From Campylorhamphus procurvoides (Eukaryota; Chordata; Aves; Passeriformes; Dendrocolaptidae): DNA of 64,000 nucleotides. The stretch covers positions 715,434 to 779,433 of the forward strand of contig WBMV01007374.1 in the NCBI GenBank assembly GCA_013396655.1, read 5' to 3'. Below the pieces are notes generated by a model. That model searched no databases, was not told the origin of the DNA, and worked only from the letters and a program-made list of their open reading frames with translations. Both the position numbers and the translations under genes were made by a program. Shown here in pieces: positions 39,701-49,400 of this stretch (position 1 is the first letter of the stretch; each line of letters starts with the position of its first letter).

Positions 39701-40777
39701 CAGGGACCCATAGGCACAGTCCCCTCCTCAGCACAGCCCCCAGCCCCTCAGCAACCCCCAAAAACACAGCTATGCCAAGATCTCTGTGCCTGTCTGTGGG
39801 GAACCCCACTGCTTCCCCTCCCTACCCTGCAAAGCTCAGCATTGAGGAGTGGATCAAAAAATAACTTGCTTTCCCAAGAGGGGCGACTTCAACGCAACAG
39901 GATCCCATCCTGAGTCCTCTGGCATCTGGTGCCCTTTGCAACACCCTCACTGCATCCTGCCTCGTTCCTGAGCCCCCATCACTGCCCCATCACTGCTTCC
40001 CCTAAATGGGGAAGCCAGGCTCTTCACCCCCAGGAGACCATGTAGCTGTTAATAAACATTAGCAAATCTCTAGGGTTTCCAATGGCCTTATGTCTGTCAA
40101 TGTGTGCCTGTCAGTCACAGTGGGCCATGTTAATGCTTACGAGATCTCTTTTGCAGTGAAGGGGTAGTGTGAGGGGCAGGTCTATATTTACCCCTTCAAA
40201 TAAAGACAGAAGCCAGGAGTTCACAGCATTAGCTTCCTCGACCTGGCTTAAAGAACTGGCCACAGCCAACCAGACAAAATCCAGAGGGACACCTTGCTGT
40301 GACATCCAGCAGACCGGGGTTGGGGGGTTTCAGATTTTTCCCCCCTCAGTGAATTACAGGCACAAGGTGCACACTGGAGCACAGGGTACATGCTGGAGCC
40401 CTGCTGCTGGAACAGCTCCAGCAGTGTGATGGCAGTGCATGAGGGTTGCCCGTCCCTGCTTGTGCCCCACACGGCTCTCAAGGAACAGCAGGGCTCATTT
40501 TACAGGTCTGTCCCAGCAGGAGCTTGGCACCATCCACCAGCTCCTTCCCTTGGCACCTTTCCAATGGAACCGGTGACCCTTCCCTTCACAAGAGAGCCAG
40601 GCCTTGTTCAACAGTGGGGAAAGGTTGTCTTGCCCAGGCTGGGGCTTTGCCCAGAGACACAAGGACATCTGTCCCAGGCTCCTGCAGGGCTGCACGGTGC
40701 CATCCAAGCAGGCAAAGCACCACTTCTCCCTTTTCTCCCCTGAGCGTGGCTGAAAGCCACTCACCGGCTGTGCTCAT
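30549..40777 (-). CDS. ATP1B4: Na,K-ATPase-type beta-4 subunit
   Basis: Beta subunit of the P-type Na,K/H,K-ATPase family, a type II membrane glycoprotein that partners the catalytic alpha subunit. Minus-strand exons, 5' to 3': 40777-40765, 39621-39557, 37470-37308, 34617-34489, 33623-33519, 33298-33102, 32467-32411, 31742-31647 and 30710-30549, giving 328 aa with every junction GT/AG and in frame. There is a cytoplasmic N-terminus (about 1-80), one membrane helix (about 81-107) and an ectodomain with six cysteines at 172, 191, 201, 217, 240 and 300 (the three family disulfides) and five sequons. YYPYYGK and [11 protein letters not shown] are beta hallmarks. Placental-mammal ATP1B4 has a long Glu-rich N-terminus and acts in muscle nuclei; that stretch is absent here, so an ordinary pump subunit is likely. 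The first exon and start are the least certain part. Confidence 0.95.
31647..31742 (-). CDS. ATP1B4: ATP1B4 coding exon 8
   Basis: 32 codons, [20 protein letters not shown] to [10 protein letters not shown], with donor GTAAGT. It has two sequons (NES, NGT) and the beta-subunit YYPYYGK motif. Confidence 0.96.
32411..32467 (-). CDS. ATP1B4: ATP1B4 coding exon 7
   Basis: 19 codons, [19 protein letters not shown], matching the GFRPELGDPVKVSCKVQ segment of mammalian ATP1B4. It holds disulfide cysteine 240. Confidence 0.95.
33102..33298 (-). CDS. ATP1B4: ATP1B4 coding exon 6
   Basis: Encodes [36 protein letters not shown] and [20 protein letters not shown]. It carries four of the six ectodomain cysteines and is the best-conserved exon of the gene. 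Confidence 0.97.
33519..33623 (-). CDS. ATP1B4: ATP1B4 coding exon 5
   Basis: Encodes [20 protein letters not shown] then [21 protein letters not shown] and FNVS-P-TWQ-YV match mammalian ATP1B4. Donor is GTAAGA. Confidence 0.96.
34489..34617 (-). CDS. ATP1B4: ATP1B4 coding exon 4 (membrane helix)
   Basis: Encodes the signal-anchor helix [20 protein letters not shown] followed by [20 protein letters not shown] and SPPG. Acceptor is TTTTGCAG and donor GTACGT. Confidence 0.96.
34618..37307 (-). other. ATP1B4: ATP1B4 intron 3
   Basis: 2.7 kb, GC-rich, with no further exon recognised. Open frames in it have no family resemblance and no matching splice phases. Confidence 0.7.
37308..37470 (-). 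CDS. ATP1B4: ATP1B4 coding exon 3 (cytoplasmic domain)
   Basis: 54 codons plus one base. [20 protein letters not shown] is a charged segment, followed by [20 protein letters not shown], which fits the beta-subunit pattern (YLWDPERRMFLARTGQSW in human ATP1B4). Only scattered acidic residues are present, not a poly-Glu tract. Acceptor is CTTCCAG and donor GTAGGT. Confidence 0.92.
37471..39556 (-). other. ATP1B4: ATP1B4 intron 2
   Basis: 2.1 kb with no supportable exon. No stretch coding for a Glu-rich domain was seen in any minus-strand frame. Confidence 0.65.
39557..39621 (-). CDS. ATP1B4: ATP1B4 coding exon 2
   Basis: Begins GG-ATG; the ATG at 39619-39617 opens [20 protein letters not shown] and the exon ends in Val before donor GTGAGT. 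An alternative donor three bases earlier (GAG then GTGGTG) is also in frame. Acceptor is TTCCCACACAG. If exon 1 is wrong, this ATG (good Kozak, G at -3 and +4) is the start and the protein is 323 aa. Confidence 0.8.
40765..40777 (-). CDS. ATP1B4: ATP1B4 exon 1, predicted start
   Basis: ATGAGCACAGCCG followed by donor GTGAGT. Spliced to 39621 it reads MSTAGMDRNTS in frame. A at -3 gives an acceptable start context. It is supported only by the splice site, phase match and position upstream of the gene; transcript data would settle it. Confidence 0.55.
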
Positions 40778-41945
40778 AATTGGGAGCAGCAGGAAACAAA
40801 GAGGTCTGGCAGCTGCCCTGGTCTGTGCTGAGTTGGCCAGGGCTGGCACGCTCCTGCTGGGTCTGCAGGCAGGGCTGGCTCGGTGCTGGTGCTGGTACAG
40901 CCAGCCCGTGGGCAGGAGGGCATGCAGGCAGCTGTGCTCACTGCTGGGTCTGCTGGCCAAGCTGGCTCCTTGGGGCAAGGGTTGCCTTCCTGAGGCTTGG
41001 GACCTGGGATGGGACACAGGGATTTAGCATGGCCTGGGCAATTGTTGGGGGCACACACCCCCTGTCCCAGCAGTTGTGCTGCTGCTCAGCCTGGCCCTGG
41101 CACGGAGCAGGGGGAACTGAGACCTGAGTCCTCCATCACTGGCACAGAGTGGGGGTGACTGAGCTGGAGGGGACCAGTGCCAGGCCCCCTTGCTCACAGC
41201 CAGTGAGCTCAAGGTTCCTCTAGTTTATCTGAGGTGAATAACTGCTGCTTTCTCTGGAGGTGAAGTGTTCTTTGCCATTAATTGATCTGGGCATTTGTAC
41301 CTTGTCTCTCACACTGCTGTCAGTGTACACTTTCCCTTGTCTCCTGGGAGAAGCTGGTCATTAGGCTTTTATCCAGTAAAAGTGAGGAGTTTTTAGTGTG
41401 GGTTTTTTTTTTTCAAGCAGAGATAGGATTAGTTTCTTTTAACTTGATGAAAAAAGCCTGAAATAATTATATGATTTGTACTTAGCACCTCTCAGCCCAG
41501 GGCATTAAAGTGATTTACAGGCAATTATGAAGCCTGCTGGGAAGATGCTTTTATCCCCATTTTGCAGATAGAATGTGAAAAACAGAGGTAAAGGGCCTGT
41601 CCTGAGTCCTTGGCCAGAGATGCAGGGAGGTGGCAAGGGATTGTTGCCTCCATGGGACAAGGCACAGGCAGCAACAGGCACTGCCACCGGAGCAGAGGTG
41701 TCAGAGCACCGAGAAATAAAACACTGGTGGCTGTGGCAGGGTGGCTGTCCAGGACTGTCACCCACACCGCAGGGAGGAGATGGGGAGGACGGGGTAACAG
41801 AGAGGGGTTTGCTGAAGGACAGTGTCCCGGAGCAGCAGAGCTGGAGGTGGGGTGGGAGCTGCTGGGGGCGAAGGGGATGGAAAAGATGGGGAGAGGCAAC
41901 AGCAGCGGGGTGGGGAACCCCTCTGGCTGGGCTGCCGAGGTGGGG

Positions 41946-42960
41946 CAGGGGGTCTGTCCCACCCAAAGACGGAGCAGGGGCTCTGTCCCCTTCAGATGGG
42001 GCAAGAGGTCTGTCCCCTCCGGAGATGGGGCAAAGGCTCTGTCCCCCCCGGGAGACGGAACAGGGGATCTGTCCCCCCCGGGAGACGGGACAAGAGCTCT
42101 GACCCCCTCAGATGGGGCAGGAGGTCCGTCCCACCCAAAGACGGNGGGGATCTGTCCCCTTCAAATGGAGCAGCTCTGTCCCCTCCCGGAGATGGGGCAA
42201 AGGCTCTGTCCCCTCCGGGAGATGGAACAGGGGATCTGTCCCCTCCGACAGATGGGGCAGGGGATCTGTCCCCTCCCCAGGACGGGCCAGGGGCTCTGTC
42301 CCTTCCAGACGGAGCAGGGGATCTGTCCCCTTCAAATGGAGCAGCTCTGTCCCCTCCCGGAGATGGGGCAAAGGCTCTGTCCCCTCCGGGAGATGGAACA
42401 GGGGATCTGTCCCCTCCGACAGATGGGGCAGGGGATCTGTCCCCTCCCCAGGACGGGCCAGGGGCTCTGTCCCTTCCAGACGGAGCAGGGGATCTGTCCC
42501 CTTCAAATGGAGCAGCTCTGTCCCCTCCCGGAGATGGGGCAAAGGCTCTGTCCCCTCCGGGAGATGGAACAGGGGATCTGTCCCCTCCGACAGATGGGGC
42601 AGGGGATCTGTCCCCTCCCCAGGACGGGCCAGGGGCTCTGTCCCTTCCAGACGGAGCAGGGGATCTGTCCCCTTCAAATGGAGCAGCTCTGTCCCCTCCC
42701 GGAGATGGGGCAAAGGCTCTGTCCCCTCCGGGAGATGGAACAGGGGATCTGTCCCCTCCGACAGATGGGGCAGGGGATCTGTCCCCTCCCCAGGACGGGC
42801 CAGGGGCTCTGTCCCTTCCAGACGGAGCAGGGGATCTGTCCCCTTCAAATGGAGCAGCTCTGTCCCCTCCCGGAGATGGGGCAAAGGCTCTGTCCCCTCC
42901 GGGAGATGGAACAGGGGATCTGTCCCCTCCGACAGATGGAGCAGGGAATCTGTCCCCTCT
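41946..42960. repeat. Higher-order tandem repeat, 171-bp period
   Basis: Start points of the identical TCAAATGGAGCAGCTCTGTC segment at 42161, 42332, 42503, 42674 and 42845 give a period of exactly 171 bp. Each unit consists of about six related 27-30-bp subunits of the form CTGTCCCCTcc..GGAGATGGGGCA. Copies look identical to one another, while the flanking subunits (41946-42140, 42930-42960) are more diverged. A lone N at 42145 suggests the copy number is not resolved. GGGGA/TCCCC arms within subunits can form small hairpins. Confidence 0.95.
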
Positions 42961-43069
42961 CAAATACGGGACAGGAGATCCGTCCCTCCCTCCCCAAGTC
43001 CCCCTGGGGCACTGTCACTCCGCTGTTTCCACCGGGGCGGCCCCGGCCGCGGGCAGTGATTTGGGATCG

Positions 43070-43172
43070 GTGCGGATCGGATCGGGTCTGATCGGATCAG
43101 ATCGTGTTGGTTCGGATCGGATCGGATCGGATCGGTTCGGTTCGGATCGGTTCGGTTCGGTCGGTTCGTTCC
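43070..43172. repeat. GGATC/GGTTC pentanucleotide-type array
   Basis: Imperfect tandem of CGGAT, CGGTT and TGATCGGATC units just upstream of TMEM255A exon 1. The second copy is at 44741-44843. Confidence 0.85.
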
Positions 43173-43344
43173 CGCCGCCGCCGCCGCCCCCTGCGCAGGC
43201 GCAGTGCAGGCGGGGCCGGGGCTGTGCCCGCCGCCGTGGCCCGCGGGCTGCGGCGGGAGCGGCACCGGGACAGGGACAGGGACAGGCACCGCCACAGGGA
43301 CAGGGACAGGGACAGGCACCATCGGCATCACCGGCACCGCCAGC
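43173..43344 (+). promoter_or_regulatory. TMEM255A: TMEM255A GC-rich promoter/5' UTR region
   Basis: CGG/CCG-rich sequence with TGCGCAGGCGCA at 43192-43203, close to the NRF1 consensus YGCGCAYGCGCR, and a (GGGACA)n array at about 43265-43316, ending at the start codon. No TATA box is seen. The transcription start is not determined. Confidence 0.55.
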
Positions 43345-43402
43345 ATGCGGCAGTCCCTGACTCAGCAGCGCCCGGGCGGCGTGGCCCTGCCCGACTCCGT
43401 GG
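43345..43402 (+). CDS. TMEM255A: TMEM255A exon 1 (first copy)
   Basis: [19 protein letters not shown] plus one base, matching human MHQSLTQQRSSDMSLPDSM. Donor is GTGAGT. A second identical exon lies 1671 bases downstream; probably only one is real. Confidence 0.93.
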
Positions 43403-46400
43403 GTGAGTGCCGGGCCGGGCCGGGCCGGACGGGGGGTCCGCGGGGATCCTGCAGCGGCCGGGCCGGGCTGGGGGTCAGCGTGGGGCATGTCCCCTGTGTC
43501 ACCGAGGGGCTCGGGCCGGGTGTCACCGCTGGGCATGTCCCGGGTGTCACCGCAGCCCCCGCGCCGTCCTTGGGGACGGCCGATGGTGGTCCCGGGACCG
43601 CTCGTCCCTCAGGCCAGCCGCGATGTCCCCTCAGACCAAACACGGTGTCCCCACACCCTGTCGCTCCCGGGTCACGGCTCCCCCAGACCCCACGGCTGGA
43701 GCAGGAGAGGGGCAGGGAGGAGGGGGGCTCGGTGCCATCCGCCCCCACCGCGGTGCCCTCGGGGTAGGAGCTGCAGGAGGCTTCTCCTCCTTCCTCGGGC
43801 TGCTTTGCGTTTATTCTTCGCGTTCTGGCTTTCCCCCCAAAGAACAAGATGGAGAAGTCGGTTCTGGTTTTGTGCCATCTTGTGTATTTTGTTCTAATTA
43901 TCAGGGAAAAACGGCAGTAAATCAAGGGCAATACAAAAACATGCATGATTGCAAACTTTAAAAGTAATCTACAAAAACCTGCTACAACTGTGTCTTTAGA
44001 GTGCACTTATATATGGCAACGATAATAAGGAGATGTTTCTGATGCTTAAAATTATCTTTCTAAAACCAGCCCACATTTGGTGTGCCATTTTAGCAAAAGC
44101 AATACCCAGGCTATGGACAGCATTAATTTCTTTACATGTCCCTCCCAGAGTTAAACAGTGTCTCAGACCACCTTGTGTACTCACACTGCAAGTTTTGAGG
44201 TGTCTAATTGGGATAAATCACTGAGAAAAGGCTTTTGCTGTCTCTTAAAAGCAGAGATAACAAAGCTGTCATAGCTCCACTTCTGGTATAGAGCTATACC
44301 AAGCTCAGGAGCAAAGAGGAGAATTATCTGATGGGGAATACTTTCAACAAAAATTAATGCTGGGGGAGAGGATTTTGCCAGGGCAGCCCTTCAGCAGCTG
44401 TCAACAGAGATACTGAGTCCACGTATGCTGAAGCAGCTGCAGGCATCCTTACAAAACCACGTTCTCTCTAGACACATAGCAAAATGTGTTTTCAGAGAAA
44501 AAGAAAATGTAATTAGTGNAGGGAGCAGCTCTGTCCCCTCCCGGAGATGGGGCAAAGGCTCTGTCCCCTCCGGGAGATGGAACAGGGGATCTGTCCCCTC
44601 CGACAGATGGAGCAGGGAATCTGTCCCCTCTCAAATACGGGACAGGAGATCCGTCCCTCCCTCCCCAAGTCCCCCTGGGGCACTGTCACTCCGCTGTTTC
44701 CACCGGGGCGGCCCCGGCCGCGGGCAGTGATTTGGGATCGGTGCGGATCGGATCGGGTCTGATCGGATCAGATCGTGTTGGTTCGGATCGGATCGGATCG
44801 GATCGGTTCGGTTCGGATCGGTTCGGTTCGGTCGGTTCGTTCCCGCCGCCGCCGCCGCCCCCTGCGCAGGCGCAGTGCAGGCGGGGCCGGGGCTGTGCCC
44901 GCCGCCGTGGCCCGCGGGCTGCGGCGGGAGCGGCACCGGGACAGGGACAGGGACAGGCACCGCCACAGGGACAGGGACAGGGACAGGCACCATCGGCATC
45001 ACCGGCACCGCCAGCATGCGGCAGTCCCTGACTCAGCAGCGCCCGGGCGGCGTGGCCCTGCCCGACTCCGTGGGTGAGTGCCGGGCCGGGCCGGGCCGGA
45101 CGGGGGGTCCGCGGGGATCCTGCAGCGGCCGGGCCGGGCTGGGTGTCAGCGTGGGGCATGTCCCCTGTGTCACCGAGGGGCTCGGGCCGGGTGTCACCGC
45201 TGGGCATGTCCCGGGTGTCACCGCAGCCCCCGCGCCGTCCTTGGGGACGGCCGATGGTGGTCCCGGGACCGCTCGTCCCTCAGGCCAGCCGCGATGTCCC
45301 CTCAGACCAAACACGGTGTCCCCACACCCTGTCGCTCCCGGGTCACGGCTCCCCCAGACCCCACGGCTGGAGCAGGAGAGGGGCAGGGAGGAGGGGGGCT
45401 CGGTGCCATCCGCCCCCACCGCGGTGCCCTCGGGGTAGGAGCTGCAGGAGGCTTCTCCTCCTTCCTCGGGCTGCTTTGCGTTTATTCTTCGCGTTCTGGC
45501 TTTCCCCCCAAAGAACAAGATGGAGAAGTCGGTTCTGGTTTTGTGCCATCTTGTGTATTTTGTTCTAATTATCAGGGAAAAACGGCAGTAAATCAAGGGC
45601 AATACAAAAACATGCATGATTGCAAACTTTAAAAGTAATCTACAAAAACCTGCTACAACTGTGTCTTTAGAGTGCACTTATATATGGCAACGATAATAAG
45701 GAGATGTTTCTGATGCTTAAAATTATCTTTCTAAAACCAGCCCACATTTGGTGTGCCATTTTAGCAAAAGCAATACCCAGGCTATGGACAGCATTAATTT
45801 CTTTACATGTCCCTCCCAGAGTTAAACAGTGTCTCAGACCACCTTGTGTACTCACACTGCAAGTTTTGAGGTGTCTAATTGGGATAAATCACTGAGAAAA
45901 GGCTTTTGCTGTCTCTTAAAAGCAGAGATAACAAAGCTGTCATAGCTCCACTTCTGGTATAGAGCTATACCAAGCTCAGGAGCAAAGAGGAGAATTATCT
46001 GATGGGGAATACTTTCAACAAAAATTAATGCTGGGGGAGAGGATTTTGCCAGGGCAGCCCTTCAGCAGCTGTCAACAGAGATACTGAGTCCACGTATGCT
46101 GAAGCAGCTGCAGGCATCCTTACAAAACCACGTTCTCTCTAGACACATAGCAAAATGTGTTTTCAGAGAAAAAGAAAATGTAATTAGTGTCCCAGTACAG
46201 AGCTGAAGTGGAGGTAATCACATTATCTCTTCAGTTTCGCGTCTCTCTTCAATATCAAGTTAAAGGATTATGGTTTTGCCAGAACTTGAAATAAAAGCTT
46301 TTCTTATTATTATTTAATCTTATGAGGAATATTGAAAAGCTTTCAGAAATTTTCCAGTTAGAAACCTTTTGTTTCTCCTCTCTATTGCATTTTGATGTGT

Positions 46401-49400
46401 GCCAGTCCTGAGCTGGGAAACAATGTGGAAATGAAGAGTGGAAAACATGGTGGTGCCAAAACAAGTTCAGAATCCATAAACAGTGTTTCAAGCTGCTTCT
46501 TTTAGATTCTTCTGCAGAAGTGCTATTGAAAAATACTCCGGGTGTGAGACAAATGGCACGTTTTGGAGGTGTTTTCATGGTAACTTTTTGCAGCATCTGT
46601 GATGTCAGTGCAGGAGCACTGGTTTGTGCTGGGGTGCCCACTCGGCCGTGCTCTGCAGGGTGGTCTTGCAGGGCACACAAACATCTGCACCCCCACACAG
46701 CCCAACCGTGCACAGTTTGAGCTGTGTAAGGGACATATGGCTGGCTTTATTTACCCTCTGCTCATTTGCCAGCCGAACTGTAGCAGTAAACAGAAGTTTG
46801 GTAATCATGTGGTAGTAAGATGGGTTCGTTCCTTCTCTCCTTTCAGAACTAATCTATGTAAGAAGCGGCAATTTTTATCGAGATTCTAAAGTTTTGTTCA
46901 GCTAAATTTTTGTCCCAGTGCTGTGGAATACAAAGACATTTGTGGGACTTGCATTTAAATGGTTACATTGGAACTGGAATATGGCACAAGTGATAGTATT
47001 TGAGAGGCAAGGCGTACATAAAGGCTTAATATCTTGATGAATATTGAATGATTTAGAAGACTAAATTTTATATTATTAACTTACTTGGCAGATTTAGGAA
47101 AACAAAAACAATAACCCCAAATGGAACCGGTAGCAAACAGTTGGGTACCTTTATCTCCAGGCTGTAAAAGCATGGCATGAAAAACTAAGGATCCACCCTG
47201 CATCTTAAGGTTCTTTAGTAGGGTTTTTTGTGTGTGTTTGTTTGTTTGGAATTAGTAACTGTATAGTTATTTATTCCAGCTAAGGACTAACTAGTTGTCA
47301 GGCTCCTTGCTCTTAGAAGCAGTGATGTCCCACTGGTGCAGTCAGAGCCGTGCTCTGGAACATGTGCAGGTTTGTGGGTGGAGAGCTTTCCAGAGGCACT
47401 GGTCAGTCAGAAAAGATGGTGCTTTTCTTTATAAACCTCTCCTGCCTTTCATTTAAGGGACCCTGCAGGGAGCAGAGAGGTTGGACTAGACCTCCAGTGG
47501 TCCTTTTCAGCCTTACCCATTCTGTGATCATCTTGTATTGGGCTTTTAAGCCCCAAGTTTAGGACTTGTCTGTGATTTCAAGCTTGTCTGGTCGGTGTGG
47601 ATGAAGTGATCCAGCCCCTTGCCATGGCAGCTATGCCAGTCCAGAGCACAGAGAGGGAGAACTCCTGCCAGCAGCACGGGTAGTGGGTCAGGCTGGAGTG
47701 GGTGTGGAGGAGCAGTGGGGAGCTGCTGCACTTCCCCTGAGGAGAGCTGTCCCTGCAGAGGAAAGGAGGTAATTTGTACCAGTGTGTGTCCATATAGCTG
47801 CATTGGTGTAGCTATTAGGGTGAAAAGATCTCTCCATCTGCTCTGCAGATATGCCCAACCCTACAGAAGGGCCTGTAGGTACCTGAGGTGTATCTCTCTG
47901 AGACAGAAACTGCCCAGCAAGGCCTGGTGTGCTCCTCTTTCTGGAGAATTTGGACAAGGAGGTTGTGTTTGGCTTGACCAAATCTTCCCTCATGGCCTTT
48001 CTGCAGGTGTCTTATATCACCATGTACAGGCTGGCAGGGAGCCCCTGAACACCTCACATGGGGATTCCCAAGATGGTTTGCTTTAGAGAATATACTCAGC
48101 AATGGTGAAAGCAGCTCCTTGCCCTTGGGACGCGTTCCTGCCCTTCTCTGAAACACCCTGAGAAGTGCTGGGAGCATGCACATGGCTTGGGAGCCTCTGA
48201 GGTGGGAAATAGCTTTACGTGTTCCCCAGGCATGCTGGAGAGCCCCAGGCTGTGGGGATGGGATTCAGGATAGGCCCTGCAGCCCACAGGGAGTGCAGCA
48301 GGGGGCTGCTACAGTCCATTATGCTGCCAGCCACTCTTGCAGGTGCTGCGTTACGTCTACGAAATATATGAAATATGATCAAAAGGATTGTGCCACAAAG
48401 TGATACAAAGATGGCAGAGCACACACTGAGCTCTGAAACCTAAAGATATTGCTGAGTGTAACGTCGGAGCCAGTTTTCCTCTTGGCTGGTGGAACCACTC
48501 TTTTATATTTATGTTCATTTGGGAGATCTATAAATATATAAAAGAAAAAAAGCTCATCATCAGGCAGCTGTAGATGAGTTTTACTAATCCACAAATTCAT
48601 TATTCAAGCATCTAAAAATACTTGGTCCTTGCTGAAAGTAGGGGATGAGACTACAGAAGAGGGAGAAGTGGCTGTTACTGGTGATGTCTCATTTGCATGG
48701 AAAATTGTAGATGCCTTATGATTACAGACGAGCTTTCCCCCCTTCAAACAAGCAGCATACAGTGTGGTTACTTAGCTTGATGTAAGCAGACAGATCAGAA
48801 AATATATAAATGCCTAATGGGAATATTTCTCATTAACAAAACTGCCCCAGGCCAGAGGGGCTGGGAGATTCTGATATATCTAAATGAGCTTTGCAGAGTT
48901 ACAGTTCTTAAGGATGTCTTCATCTGCGTCAGAGCAATGATAAGTAAATGTGGATTCAGATGCCCTAGTAACGCTTGATAAAGCGTGTTAGTGAAGGTGA
49001 AAAGTGACAGCCAAACCCAAAAATATTCTCAGGTTAGAAGAAAGGTAATTCACCGTGATGTGGTTGGCGGTGGGAGGAGAAATCTGTGGTGTTGTGACTG
49101 TCCCCAGATGGAATCAGCAAATTCTGTTGTGTGTGTGTGTGTTTTTAGGGTCGTTCAATAGAAGAAAAAGAAATTCCCTCTACGTAACTGTGACTCTCCT
49201 CATTGTGTCAGTATTAATTCTAACGGTGGGCCTAGCTGCTACAACAAGAACCCAAAATGTGACTGTTGGAGGTTATTACCCAGGGGTTATTGTAAGTATA
49301 GAACTCCTAGGTAGGTCTAGAAAACTTATTGCCTACAAAGTCCCTTGTAATGCTGCAAATGTTGTAAAGGGTGATCTTGTCCTGAATATTTTGCTCAGCT

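Larger units (their letters stand above)
40778..43344. other. Head-to-head intergenic interval of ATP1B4 and TMEM255A
   Basis: 2.6 kb between two divergent first exons. It holds a plain part (40778-41940), the 171-bp tandem repeat (about 41946-42960) and the GC-rich TMEM255A promoter. Long frames open in several registers over the repeat arise because its period is a multiple of three. Confidence 0.75.
42851..44518 (+). repeat. 1668-bp duplication, first copy
   Basis: Repeated at 44522-46189 (offset 1671). One difference was seen: G at 43473 versus T at 45144. The copies meet at a lone N (44519). It spans the end of the 171-bp repeat, the TMEM255A promoter, exon 1 and about 1.1 kb of intron 1. 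Confidence 0.95.

Noticed and set aside
41946..42960. 171-bp period as possible centromeric alpha satellite
   Set aside because: The period matches only by coincidence. The unit is GC-rich, built from 27-30-bp subunits, limited to about 1 kb and lies next to a gene promoter; alpha satellite is a primate AT-rich family.
41610..43360. Very long open frames on both strands across the tandem repeat, up to about 500 codons
   Set aside because: They stay open only because the 171-bp period is a multiple of three. The products are low-complexity Ser/Pro/Gly/Asp repeats, run in several overlapping registers and are not in frame with TMEM255A exon 1.
45010..45040. TGACTCAGCAG antioxidant-response-like motif at TMEM255A exon 1
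   Set aside because: It falls inside the coding sequence for the conserved SLTQQR peptide, so protein constraint explains it.
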